Made by a program: the position numbers and the translations under genes. From Desulfuromusa sp. (GTDB taxonomy: Bacteria; Desulfobacterota; Desulfuromonadia; Desulfuromonadales; Geopsychrobacteraceae): a stretch of DNA of 9,511 nt. Shown here one piece after another: positions 1 to 6,973 of this stretch. The stretch is taken from assembly GCA_021157505.1 (NCBI GenBank), contig JAGGWI010000149.1, positions 1-9,511 of the forward strand, in the 5' to 3' direction. The notes below the pieces were generated by a model. The model was not told where the DNA came from, did not search any database, and was given only the letters and a program-made list of their open reading frames with translations. Every line of letters begins with the position of its first letter. The stretch's first letter is position 1.

Positions 1-481
1 CAGCTGCTTCAGCCGACTTGACTGCACCAATGGCGTTGTCAAGATCACTCTTACTGGCGGCATCAAGTTCAACCAGCGGCTTGATGCGATTCAGATTGGA
101 CTGTGCAGTCCAGAGCTGCGCCTCGGTATTCGCCAAGGCAGCCCGTGCCGCAACAACCTGGGTTTTATAGGGCTTTTGATCCATCAGAAACATGGTTTGC
201 CCCTCCTTGACCACAGCCCCTTCCCGGTAGAGAATTTTGTCGAGAAAACCGTTGACCCGGGCGACGATTTCTACCTGATGAGAACTCTCCACCTGAGCCA
301 CAAAGGTCACCTCAACGGGGACCGTCTGCGGTTCAATCTTGACAGCATTCACCTCAGCCGGTGCAGGAGGAGCTTTGACTTCCTCCTTTTTACAGGCAAC
401 CATATTGAGAGCCACAAGGATCACGAAACTCAGTGTGAGTACCCCAGAGAGTCGGTCGTAGAGAGTTTTTTCATGGTTCAT
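1..481 (-). CDS. RND-type efflux periplasmic adaptor (membrane fusion protein), N-terminal part
   Basis: Partial gene: 160 codons are visible and the reading frame runs off the left edge. The start is ATG at 481, with AGGAG at 490-494 lying 8 nt upstream. The protein begins MNHEKTLYDRLSG, then a hydrophobic segment (about residues 14-28) ending MVAC followed by KKEE. This resembles a lipoprotein signal peptide, with the Cys as lipidation site in a slightly atypical lipobox. Next come a Pro/Ala-rich spacer, a beta segment, and a biotinyl/lipoyl-like half motif (VEIVARVNGFLDKILYREG, then VVKEGQTMFLMD). An alpha-hairpin follows, rich in Ala, Gln and Asn (from ARAALANTEAQL onward), with the typical LVELDAASKSDLDNA turn. 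This order is that of AcrA/MexA adaptors, which link an inner-membrane RND pump to an outer-membrane TolC-like channel. The pump gene would be expected beyond the left edge. The substrate cannot be told. An HlyD-type or metal-efflux adaptor is the alternative. Confidence 0.9.
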   Translation of the reverse strand, partial: MNHEKTLYDRLSGVLTLSFVILVALNMVACKKEEVKAPPAPAEVNAVKIEPQTVPVEVTFVAQVESSHQVEIVARVNGFLDKILYREGAVVKEGQTMFLMDQKPYKTQVVAARAALANTEAQLWTAQSNLNRIKPLVELDAASKSDLDNAIGAVKSAEAA

Positions 482-498
482 TTCAGAGGCTCCTGTCA

Positions 499-529
499 TC
501 AAATCACAAAGTTTTGTTCAGATCACAAA
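499..529. promoter_or_regulatory. Tandem 12-bp repeat, candidate operator for the efflux operon
   Basis: TCAAATCACAAA (499-510) and TCAGATCACAAA (518-529) match at 11 of 12 positions, with a 19-bp period. The span between them contains a short inverted repeat, ACAAA-GT-TTTGT (506-517). The block begins 18 nt upstream of the adaptor ATG, between its Shine-Dalgarno and any upstream promoter, where a repressor of an efflux operon could bind. No regulator gene is in the window and the site does not match an operator I can name. It may be chance in AT-rich DNA. Confidence 0.3.
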
Positions 530-555
530 ATTAAGTTCTCAATAATAACTATATT

Positions 556-723
556 CTGGTTATCCAGTTCGCTCCACCTATTTCCCCCCTTAGAAAAGGG
601 GGGTCAGGGGGGATTTCGAATGCAGCAATTCATGAAAAATCCCCCTCAATCCCCCTTTGTTAAAGGGGGAAGCTGGCCTTGAAAATTTAAGTTGCCCAGA
701 ACTTGAGCAAAGTGGATAACCAG
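556..723. repeat. Outer inverted repeat CTGGTTATCCA / TGGATAACCAG
   Basis: CTGGTTATCCA (556-566) is perfectly repeated in inverted orientation as TGGATAACCAG (713-723). The next six bases inward match at four of six positions. The pair brackets the G/C-tract palindromic element at 582-671, with unequal distances (15 bp on the left, 41 bp on the right). It could be the real termini of a 168-bp non-autonomous element, or an older hairpin into which the inner repeat was inserted. No clear target-site duplication is seen on either side. Confidence 0.5.
582..671. repeat. MITE-like palindromic repeat with C/G tracts
   Basis: The left arm (582-616) and right arm (about 637-671) are imperfect inverted repeats of about 35 bp. 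Each arm is itself a small hairpin, with a C-run, an A/T-rich loop such as TTAGAAAA and a G-run. The outer ends read TTCCCCC...GGGGGAA. The centre (about 617-636) is unrelated AT-rich sequence. Palindromes of this CCCCTT-AAGGGG style are dispersed through many bacterial genomes, often between genes. There is no coding capacity, so any movement would need a transposase elsewhere. It could fold into a strong stem-loop in either transcript, though here it lies upstream of both flanking genes. Confidence 0.75.
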
Positions 724-1016
724 CTAACTTATTTCGTCATTTATACAGCATTCCCTTTTAAATGACGACCCTTCAGTTTTTTCAACAATCATTTCATCCA
801 GGGGCAGATATAAATGTTGCTATCATGATGCGATTCGGACTCACACACACCCAAAACATAACCATAAAGGTCTTAAATGACTGAAATCACTGAAAAATAC
901 CTTGTTGCTCAACCTGAATTAAGTTATTCTCAGGAGCAAATGCACCCTTAATTCTCATGAGATGCTGCCATTTTGGTATTGGAAATAGATAAATAACAAA
1001 AGCAGGGAGATAAAAC

Positions 1017-2264
1017 ATGTTGATTAGACCTAAACGGGTAAGTCGGTTAATGATGCTATTGGCCATCGTTCTGTTCCCATCGCTCACCCTGGCCGGAATC
1101 GGCCCGGCCTTGAGTGGGTTGACCGGAAGCGCAAATGATGCGACAGCGGCCTTTTTCTCCCCGGCCGGGATCACCCGCCTGGAGCAGCCCGAATTTGTTT
1201 TTCAGACTATTTTTAACCTCTCCGATTCGAAGTTCGGTGTTGACGACGCGACCTACGATGGTGGCGATTCGAAGAGCGCCCAGACTTTCGCAGTCATTCC
1301 AGGTTTTTTCTACACCACTCCCTCTAAGTATAATGATCGTTTGCACTTTGGTGCGGCTCTCAATGTCCCATCGGGTATCGGCAACGATTATGGCAGTAAT
1401 TGGGCCGGTCGCTACACTGAAAGAAGGAATGTCCTGGCATTTGTTTCTCTATCAGGGGTGGCGGCTTACGAGGTGACGGATCAACTGTCGTTGGCTGCCG
1501 GACCCTATCTGATGTATGTGGACGAGAAGATAACAACCAACATCAACAATTACCACGAAAGCCATCCAGACTATCCAGACGGGCGCGTCAAACTTGAAGA
1601 GAATGGTGTTGATGTCGGCTTCATGCTTGGGGCAATGTATCAATTCACCGAAGCGACCCGAATCGCTCTCACCTACCGTTCCGAGCTGAAACCCGACCTG
1701 GATGGCACCCCGAGTTTTAAGAATCTCAGTCTCGTGCGCCGGGAGGAACTTGCTGCCATTGACGTGCTCGGTTCTAAGATCAAAGTCGATTTCACCATCC
1801 CGCAACAGCTCCAGGTCGGCCTTTACAGCGACCTCACAGATCGTCTGGCACTGACCACTGATCTGGTCTGGATCGATATGTCTGAGTTCGGCGTCACCCA
1901 CATCGATATCGAGAGCGTCGGCACCTCCGTACAGAGTGAGTTCCGAGATATGTATGTTGGCACTGTCGGACTTGAATATAAGTATGGGAAAGATCGCGCT
2001 GTATCGTTGGGTGCACTCTACGCCAATGCGGCCACGAAAAAGAGTGAACGGACCTTCGGCATGCCTTTAGATCGTATCATCGGCGGCGGTGTTGGCCTCA
2101 GCTTGCCCATCAGCGGCTATCTCTGTCACTTCAATCTGAATTATTTTGACCTGGGAAAAGCTGATACGAGCCATGATGGTGGGCCGCTGGTTGGCGATGT
2201 TGAGGGTTCATTTGACAGAAATTTTTCGGTGATGTTCGACATCCAGATCCGTAAACTTCTCTGA
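1017..2264 (+). CDS. OmpP1/FadL-family outer-membrane transporter
   Basis: A 415-residue protein, close to the usual size of the family. Residues 1-26 form a classical signal peptide: basic MLIRPKRVSR, hydrophobic MMLLAIVLFP, then SLTLA before the predicted cleavage ahead of GIGPAL. The mature N-terminus has the family signature: a Gly-rich segment, then SANDATAAFFSPAGITRL, equivalent to the DAxxxxxNPA region of FadL. The motif NDYGSNWAGRYTERRN and the repeated amphipathic strands with aromatic borders fit a 14-strand beta-barrel. FadL proteins pass long-chain fatty acids or other hydrophobic compounds (including aromatics) across the outer membrane; the substrate here is unknown. The first ATG is preferred because AGGGAG lies 7 nt upstream and the next Met codons would remove the basic n-region. 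The C-terminus ends IRKLL rather than in the usual aromatic residue. It is transcribed away from the efflux gene and convergently with the glucan operon. Confidence 0.9.
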   Translation: MLIRPKRVSRLMMLLAIVLFPSLTLAGIGPALSGLTGSANDATAAFFSPAGITRLEQPEFVFQTIFNLSDSKFGVDDATYDGGDSKSAQTFAVIPGFFYTTPSKYNDRLHFGAALNVPSGIGNDYGSNWAGRYTERRNVLAFVSLSGVAAYEVTDQLSLAAGPYLMYVDEKITTNINNYHESHPDYPDGRVKLEENGVDVGFMLGAMYQFTEATRIALTYRSELKPDLDGTPSFKNLSLVRREELAAIDVLGSKIKVDFTIPQQLQVGLYSDLTDRLALTTDLVWIDMSEFGVTHIDIESVGTSVQSEFRDMYVGTVGLEYKYGKDRAVSLGALYANAATKKSERTFGMPLDRIIGGGVGLSLPISGYLCHFNLNYFDLGKADTSHDGGPLVGDVEGSFDRNFSVMFDIQIRKLL

Positions 2265-2293
2265 TCTTTTGCTGCTGATACTCTTGGAATAAG

Positions 2294-2320
2294 GAACACC
2301 CGCGCTATAGCAGGGGGTTC
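2294..2320. terminator. Weak hairpin between convergent genes
   Basis: GAACACCC (2294-2301) can pair with GGGGGTTC (2313-2320) with one mismatch, and GC-TATA-GC can close the top. It sits in the 55-bp gap between the fadL-like stop (2264) and the stop codon of the GH13-GlgA gene (TAG, 2322-2320), touching the latter. A T-rich stretch follows on the plus strand (TTCTATTCTCCCCTTTT), but there is no clean T-run on either side. It could act as a shared bidirectional terminator. The stem is imperfect, so this is tentative. Confidence 0.35.
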
Positions 2321-5300
2321 TATTCTCCCCTTTTAACTTGCCGATACAGTTCCTGATACTGTTCAGCCGAATTTGTCCAGCTGAAATCCTGATTCATCCC
2401 CCGCCTGACAATGACCCGCCAGTGGCGGTGGTGTGAGTAAAGCTCCAAAGCTCGATCAACCGACTGCAACAACTCCTGTGAATCAAAATGGTCAAAAACA
2501 AAGCCATACCCTGCTTCTGGTTCTTCACCCACGTCAATAACCGTATCTGCCAATCCCCCGGTTCTGCGTACCACTGGCAAAACCCCATACCTCAATGCAA
2601 TCATCTGGGTCAAACCACAGGGCTCATAGAGACTCGGCACCAGCAGCACATCGGCGGCAGAATAGAGACGATGGGAAAGTGCTTCATCAAAAGTAAGATT
2701 GATTGAGACCCGCCCCGGGTGTTTCTCCCGCTGTTCCTGCCAGAACTGCAGCGCCTGCTGATTACCGGAGCCGAGGAGGACAAACTGAAGATCTCTTTCC
2801 AGCAACTCCCGCCAGACCGCTTTGATCAGATCAATCCCCTTCTGTTGCACCAGTCGGCTGACAACGGCAACAATTGGCACCTCCCGACTCACTTCAAGTC
2901 CCAGTTCCTGCTGTAGTGCCTGTTTACAAAGCCCCTTGCCGGTCAGATTTTTGGCAGAATAATTGCGTACCAACAGGCTATCAGTGGCCGGATCCCAAGC
3001 GCGAGAATCGAGACCATTGATAATTCCATACAGATCCTGACTCCGTTCACGCAAAATACCATCGAATCCATACCCCTGCTCAGGTTCCTGAATTTCCCGG
3101 CAATAGGTCGGAGATACTGTATTAATAATGTCGGCGTAGTGGAGCCCCCCTTTGAGAACCGACAGATTTCCAAAATATTCGAGTTCAGCGGGGCTATCTA
3201 ACTCCTCAGGCAGTTCCAGTTGCCGCAACAATTCGAGGGGGAAGATTCCCTGATAACCAAGGTTATGAATCGTCAACATGGTTTTGGTCGCGGCAAAAAA
3301 ATTATCCTGCCGATAAGCGGTCTGTAACAATACCGGGATTAAACCACTCTGCCAGTCATTCAGATGAATCAGATCGGGTTGAAAATTGAGACATTTAGTC
3401 ATTTCCAACACCGCCCGGGCGAAGAAACCGAAACGTAAGCCATTATCGGGATATTCACCTTCGGCGGTTCCATAGAGTTCCGCTCGATCAAAAAATTCCG
3501 GGGTATCAACAAACCAGTAGGGAACACCATCAGCCACAGCTTGTTTCAAGCTGGCACGATAGGTCACTTCTTGCAGCGTTATTTCAACGCTATGACTCCC
3601 CTTGGACAACCTTGCACCCTGCTCTGCCATTTGATAACAGGGGAGAATAACCCGCACATCATGGCCCAACAGCCTCAATGCTCGTGGTAATGAACCAGCC
3701 ACATCGGCCAGCCCCCCCGATTTGGCAAAGGGGGTTGCCTCAGAAGCGACAAACAGGATTTTCATCCCCCCCGGACGACGTGCCGGGATAACTTTTTCTG
3801 CGACAGGGGCCCGGTCGAGTCGTCGGAGAAACTCATCAACCTGATAACCTGAACCGGCCGCCAGTTTGAGTGCTTTTTTAAATTGACTCAATAACCCGAT
3901 AATTTCATTTCTGAATTCGGTGGAACCGATAGCTGCGGTTCGACTCGCAGTAAAAATGTGGTAGTGGAGCAAAACTTGACAAAATTGGAAGAGCTCCTGC
4001 TGTCCAAACCAGTCGATCCCTTGATGATAATTACATTTCAGCAGTTCTCTAAGCTGCCGATGATTGCAAACCCGATCCAGAAGTTTGAACAACGATGCTT
4101 CAGCACGGGGCGATTTTTCTCCCATGAGGTCAGCAAGGTCGGCGAAAGAGGAGCTTTCCAGATCGACCCGAGGAAAAACAACATGAATGACTATTTCGAG
4201 AAAACGCTCCGGGGACAAGGTTGCTAAATCAGCATGAGCATAAGTGGTATCTAACCACGCAATCAGCTTCTCAATCTGCTTTTTTGCCCGATCCGGGCGG
4301 ACAATCTCAAGTAGCTCCCGAACCGGATCGTCGGTCGGTTCAATCAACAGCGCCGCATGATCCAGAAACAGATCCCGACGGTCACTGTCACCGTAGCGTT
4401 GCCAGAGCTGCTGCCAGCGCCCATCTTCATCAGTCAGACTGGTAAACGCAGTCAGAACCCTGTGAGAGTAGGGTTGCAGATGAAAATCTCCCCCTTCGAG
4501 CAACAGGTTCGCCGGGGATAAGAACTGCTGCCCACTACCAAGATCCGCCATCCAGATAAAATCGGCACGGCTGTCTATCCCACAGGCGTGGTGATAACTC
4601 ACCCCTTCTTTAGCGGACATCAATACCGGTGGTCCGATTTTTCCAGAAATAGATTTCGGGGAGTTATTACAGAGAATCAGGACCGTCTGCTCATCCAGCC
4701 TGTTGCTGTAGACAAAAATATCTTCTTCGACTCCGTAGGTGGAGATAAAATCATAGAGTTGAAAATTTTCCGCCCCACTGAACAGCGCTCGCTGCCGCAG
4801 TAACGGGAAAATCTGCTGTTCGTGGCGTTCAACCAGCTGTCGATCCGGCCGCTCCTGCCACCGCGGAGCAAGGTATTCCATCCCGTATTTTTCATGCAAC
4901 CCTTCAACCTGGCCATGACCAAACATTGGCAATCCCGGCATGGTCGCCAGCATGGTCGCAACACAGATATATTTATCCCCGGCACCAAACTGTTCAACCG
5001 CCGGTTCTTCATCCGGGTTACTCATAAAATTGACAAACCGCTGCAGAATCTCTGGATCGAAGGCAAGGATGTTTTTCAGGGTCTCCCGATATTTGCCATT
5101 TTCTTCCTGCTTCAACATATTCATAAAGGCGCTATTGTAGACCCGGTGCATCCCCAGGGTACGGACGAAATACCCCTCCATCAGCCAGAAAGCTTCCGCC
5201 AGCAACAGGGTATCCGGAGCCTCAATTCGAATCCGGTCAACCAGTTCACGCCAGAATTCAATCGGGAAATGGCGATTGAACTCTTCCTGACTCATGGCGT

Positions 5301-6939
5301 GATCACTGCGTGACGGCACCCCGGAACCACTCCCCGGAAGCGGATACCAGAGACGTTGGAAATGCTTTTTGGCCAACGTCATCGCCGCATCGAAACGGAT
5401 GATCCGGAAACGGCGGGCGACCGTAATGATCAGTTGAATCATCGCCTCCCGAACTTCAGGCAGCAAATAGTTCAGTTGAGCGGTATCATTCCATGGCAGA
5501 TGAGTGCCGTCATTACCGTGATAGATAAAACGCACCTCTCCGGTATGGCGCTGTTGATAACGACAGACAACCGCTGCCTCGCTATGGTCTGAGTAGCCAT
5601 CCTCTATCTGCATTGAATAGTCGGGATCTTCGCTCAGGTCGGGGCCATTGAAACGGTATCCCGGGTAAGGTGGGTGCGGCAGTTGGACGAACCAATCGGG
5701 ATGTTCATGCAACAAGGCAGACTCTATCCCGGTATGATTGGTGACCACATCACAGGCCAGATCAAGACCACGCTGTCGACACCGCGAGCGCAAATTTTCC
5801 AGAGCGGCATCACCACCAAGGTCAGCAGCAATCCGGTAATCATCAATGGCATAGGCCGATGCGGCAACATTGGTTTGGCCACCCAGATTCTTGACCTTTA
5901 ACGATGCCTTTGATCGTTCCCAGATCCCGATCAGCCAAAGGCTGGTAAACCCGCAACTGACCAGTTCATCCAGCTCCTCATCTGGAATCTGGTTCAGAGA
6001 ACTGATTTGACGACGATATTTAACCGACAGCTGGTTAAGCCAGACATAGGTCGATTTTGCCAGCAGGACAGTTCTGGGCATCCAATCAAGATCGACGCTA
6101 AAATCGGCATACTCTTCGTCAATACTATAGGCTGCCGGATCCAACGGGACAGCTTCCGGTTCTCCCGGGGCCCCCGGCTGAAAACCTTCCTGCTCGTACT
6201 GCTCAAAAGCTGAAGATATTCTATCCAGAAGATCCGCAGGTAAAATCCCGGCCCAGAGTTCCCGCAATAACTGCAATTGATCGTACAGGGTTGTGGCTGT
6301 CTGTAGCGGTTCTAGCAGTCGCTGCAACAGGGTTTGCGGTTGCTGTGGAAAGCCATCCTCCGTTTGCGGCAGTGCCCGGTCAAGACGCTGTAACTGTTGC
6401 TGATAGGCGGTTAGTTGTTGAAGCTTTTGCTCCTCAGTAGAAAACAATTCCCGGGTAGACTCCAGAGCGGGATTTTGGCTTTGAACGTAGAGGAGAATAA
6501 TTTCCAGCAATAATTCTTTGACTTGCTGCTGATCCTCCAGCGATGAAACCAGCTGCTCGGGGTCGGTGAGCCCTGATTCAACCGGAACCACCGGAAAATA
6601 TTTTATGAATTGATAAAAAGTATCTTCCAGACGTGGAAAAGCAACTGATTTCCCGGAAACAGTGATCTTATTTTTTAGAACTTTACAGTTGCGGCTGCGG
6701 AGAAATTGATCGGCAAGCTGCCGTAAAACCTGATTAAGAGTCGCCAGAAGTTCTAATTCAGCTGCGCTCAATGACTTGTCTTCAAGAGGACGGAGATAGT
6801 TTGCCAGCAGGTGGCGAAAAAAAGTTGGCTCGGGCAGCGGATCTTTCTTGAACTGCTGGTTCAACTCTACCCGGTCCCAGACCTTACGGCCGCATTGTAC
6901 CCCCAGAGGGTAATATTTTTTCGAGAATTCAGTTGCCAT
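2320..6939 (-). CDS. GH13 alpha-amylase-family enzyme fused to glycogen synthase (GT5)
   Basis: A 1,539-residue protein from ATG 6939. Residues 1-290 are a helical, Gln/Leu-rich region with no known domain. Residues about 294-730 form a GH13 barrel: DVVTNH (397-402), RFDAA with nucleophile D517, LLAEAFW with acid/base E582, and FMSNPDE with D643. All three catalytic acids are present, but Pro replaces the usual His of region IV. A beta domain (730-832) and a helical stretch (833-1054) follow. Residues 1059-1539 are a complete GlgA: KSGGLADV (1073-1080), HLNDWQSG, TIHNLGYQG, SRLVQQKG (R1362, K1367) and PSLYEPCGLTQ (E1439), ending with RTGGLADTV. GlgA elongates alpha-1,4-glucan from ADP-glucose. 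The GH13 part should act on alpha-glucans; its exact activity is unknown. ATG 6939 starts 34 nt after galT but has no clear Shine-Dalgarno. An upstream ATG (7062) would overlap galT by 89 nt with unconvincing residues. The two enzymes meet at a seven-G run just before the GlgA Met, so they may really be two genes. Confidence 0.9.
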   Translation of the reverse strand: MATEFSKKYYPLGVQCGRKVWDRVELNQQFKKDPLPEPTFFRHLLANYLRPLEDKSLSAAELELLATLNQVLRQLADQFLRSRNCKVLKNKITVSGKSVAFPRLEDTFYQFIKYFPVVPVESGLTDPEQLVSSLEDQQQVKELLLEIILLYVQSQNPALESTRELFSTEEQKLQQLTAYQQQLQRLDRALPQTEDGFPQQPQTLLQRLLEPLQTATTLYDQLQLLRELWAGILPADLLDRISSAFEQYEQEGFQPGAPGEPEAVPLDPAAYSIDEEYADFSVDLDWMPRTVLLAKSTYVWLNQLSVKYRRQISSLNQIPDEELDELVSCGFTSLWLIGIWERSKASLKVKNLGGQTNVAASAYAIDDYRIAADLGGDAALENLRSRCRQRGLDLACDVVTNHTGIESALLHEHPDWFVQLPHPPYPGYRFNGPDLSEDPDYSMQIEDGYSDHSEAAVVCRYQQRHTGEVRFIYHGNDGTHLPWNDTAQLNYLLPEVREAMIQLIITVARRFRIIRFDAAMTLAKKHFQRLWYPLPGSGSGVPSRSDHAMSQEEFNRHFPIEFWRELVDRIRIEAPDTLLLAEAFWLMEGYFVRTLGMHRVYNSAFMNMLKQEENGKYRETLKNILAFDPEILQRFVNFMSNPDEEPAVEQFGAGDKYICVATMLATMPGLPMFGHGQVEGLHEKYGMEYLAPRWQERPDRQLVERHEQQIFPLLRQRALFSGAENFQLYDFISTYGVEEDIFVYSNRLDEQTVLILCNNSPKSISGKIGPPVLMSAKEGVSYHHACGIDSRADFIWMADLGSGQQFLSPANLLLEGGDFHLQPYSHRVLTAFTSLTDEDGRWQQLWQRYGDSDRRDLFLDHAALLIEPTDDPVRELLEIVRPDRAKKQIEKLIAWLDTTYAHADLATLSPERFLEIVIHVVFPRVDLESSSFADLADLMGEKSPRAEASLFKLLDRVCNHRQLRELLKCNYHQGIDWFGQQELFQFCQVLLHYHIFTASRTAAIGSTEFRNEIIGLLSQFKKALKLAAGSGYQVDEFLRRLDRAPVAEKVIPARRPGGMKILFVASEATPFAKSGGLADVAGSLPRALRLLGHDVRVILPCYQMAEQGARLSKGSHSVEITLQEVTYRASLKQAVADGVPYWFVDTPEFFDRAELYGTAEGEYPDNGLRFGFFARAVLEMTKCLNFQPDLIHLNDWQSGLIPVLLQTAYRQDNFFAATKTMLTIHNLGYQGIFPLELLRQLELPEELDSPAELEYFGNLSVLKGGLHYADIINTVSPTYCREIQEPEQGYGFDGILRERSQDLYGIINGLDSRAWDPATDSLLVRNYSAKNLTGKGLCKQALQQELGLEVSREVPIVAVVSRLVQQKGIDLIKAVWRELLERDLQFVLLGSGNQQALQFWQEQREKHPGRVSINLTFDEALSHRLYSAADVLLVPSLYEPCGLTQMIALRYGVLPVVRRTGGLADTVIDVGEEPEAGYGFVFDHFDSQELLQSVDRALELYSHHRHWRVIVRRGMNQDFSWTNSAEQYQELYRQVKRGE
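3763..3774 (-). other. Seven-G run at the GH13/GlgA junction with latent ATGA overlap
   Basis: On the coding strand the junction reads CCG GGG GGG ATG AAA (P-G-G-M-K), where ATG (3765-3763) is the natural GlgA initiator. The G run covers 3772-3766. Removing one G gives CCG GGG GGA TGA: the upstream GH13 frame would end in TGA overlapping the GlgA ATG as ATGA, a common translationally coupled gene arrangement. The domains either side each have the length of free-standing proteins (1,058 and 481 residues). This site could be a sequencing homopolymer error, a one-base natural fusion, or a slippage/phase-variation site. The sequence alone cannot decide. Confidence 0.6.
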
Positions 6940-6973
6940 AATTTTGTTACTTTTCACAAAAATTTTATAGAGT

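Larger units (their letters stand above)
482..1016. other. Divergent intergenic region, 535 bp
   Basis: No credible gene lies here; open frames crossing it are shadows of the flanking genes or pass through the repeat. It must carry the promoter for the minus-strand adaptor gene and the promoter for the plus-strand fadL-like gene. Contents from left to right: the adaptor Shine-Dalgarno (490-494), a 12-bp direct repeat (499-529), an inverted-repeat element (556-723), about 280 bp of AT-rich sequence with no recognised structure, and the Shine-Dalgarno AGGGAG (1004-1009), 7 nt before the fadL-like ATG. I could not identify a convincing -35/-10 pair for either gene. Confidence 0.75.

Noticed and set aside
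176..682. 168-codon plus-strand open frame
   Set aside because: It lies antisense to the adaptor gene and then runs through the palindromic repeat. The adaptor protein on the other strand has clear family motifs, and the plus-strand product has none.
902..930. TTGTTG-17 bp-TATTCT as a promoter for the fadL-like gene
   Set aside because: Spacing is right, but only three and four of six bases match the consensus hexamers. Such matches are expected by chance in AT-rich DNA.
1452..1901. 149-codon minus-strand open frame within the fadL-like gene
   Set aside because: It is a reverse-frame shadow of a gene with a clear signal peptide and family motifs, and it has no ribosome binding site or recognisable product.
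4677..5012. 111-codon minus-strand frame inside the GH13 region
   Set aside because: It is an out-of-frame reading of the GH13 coding sequence, which is intact and conserved in its own frame.
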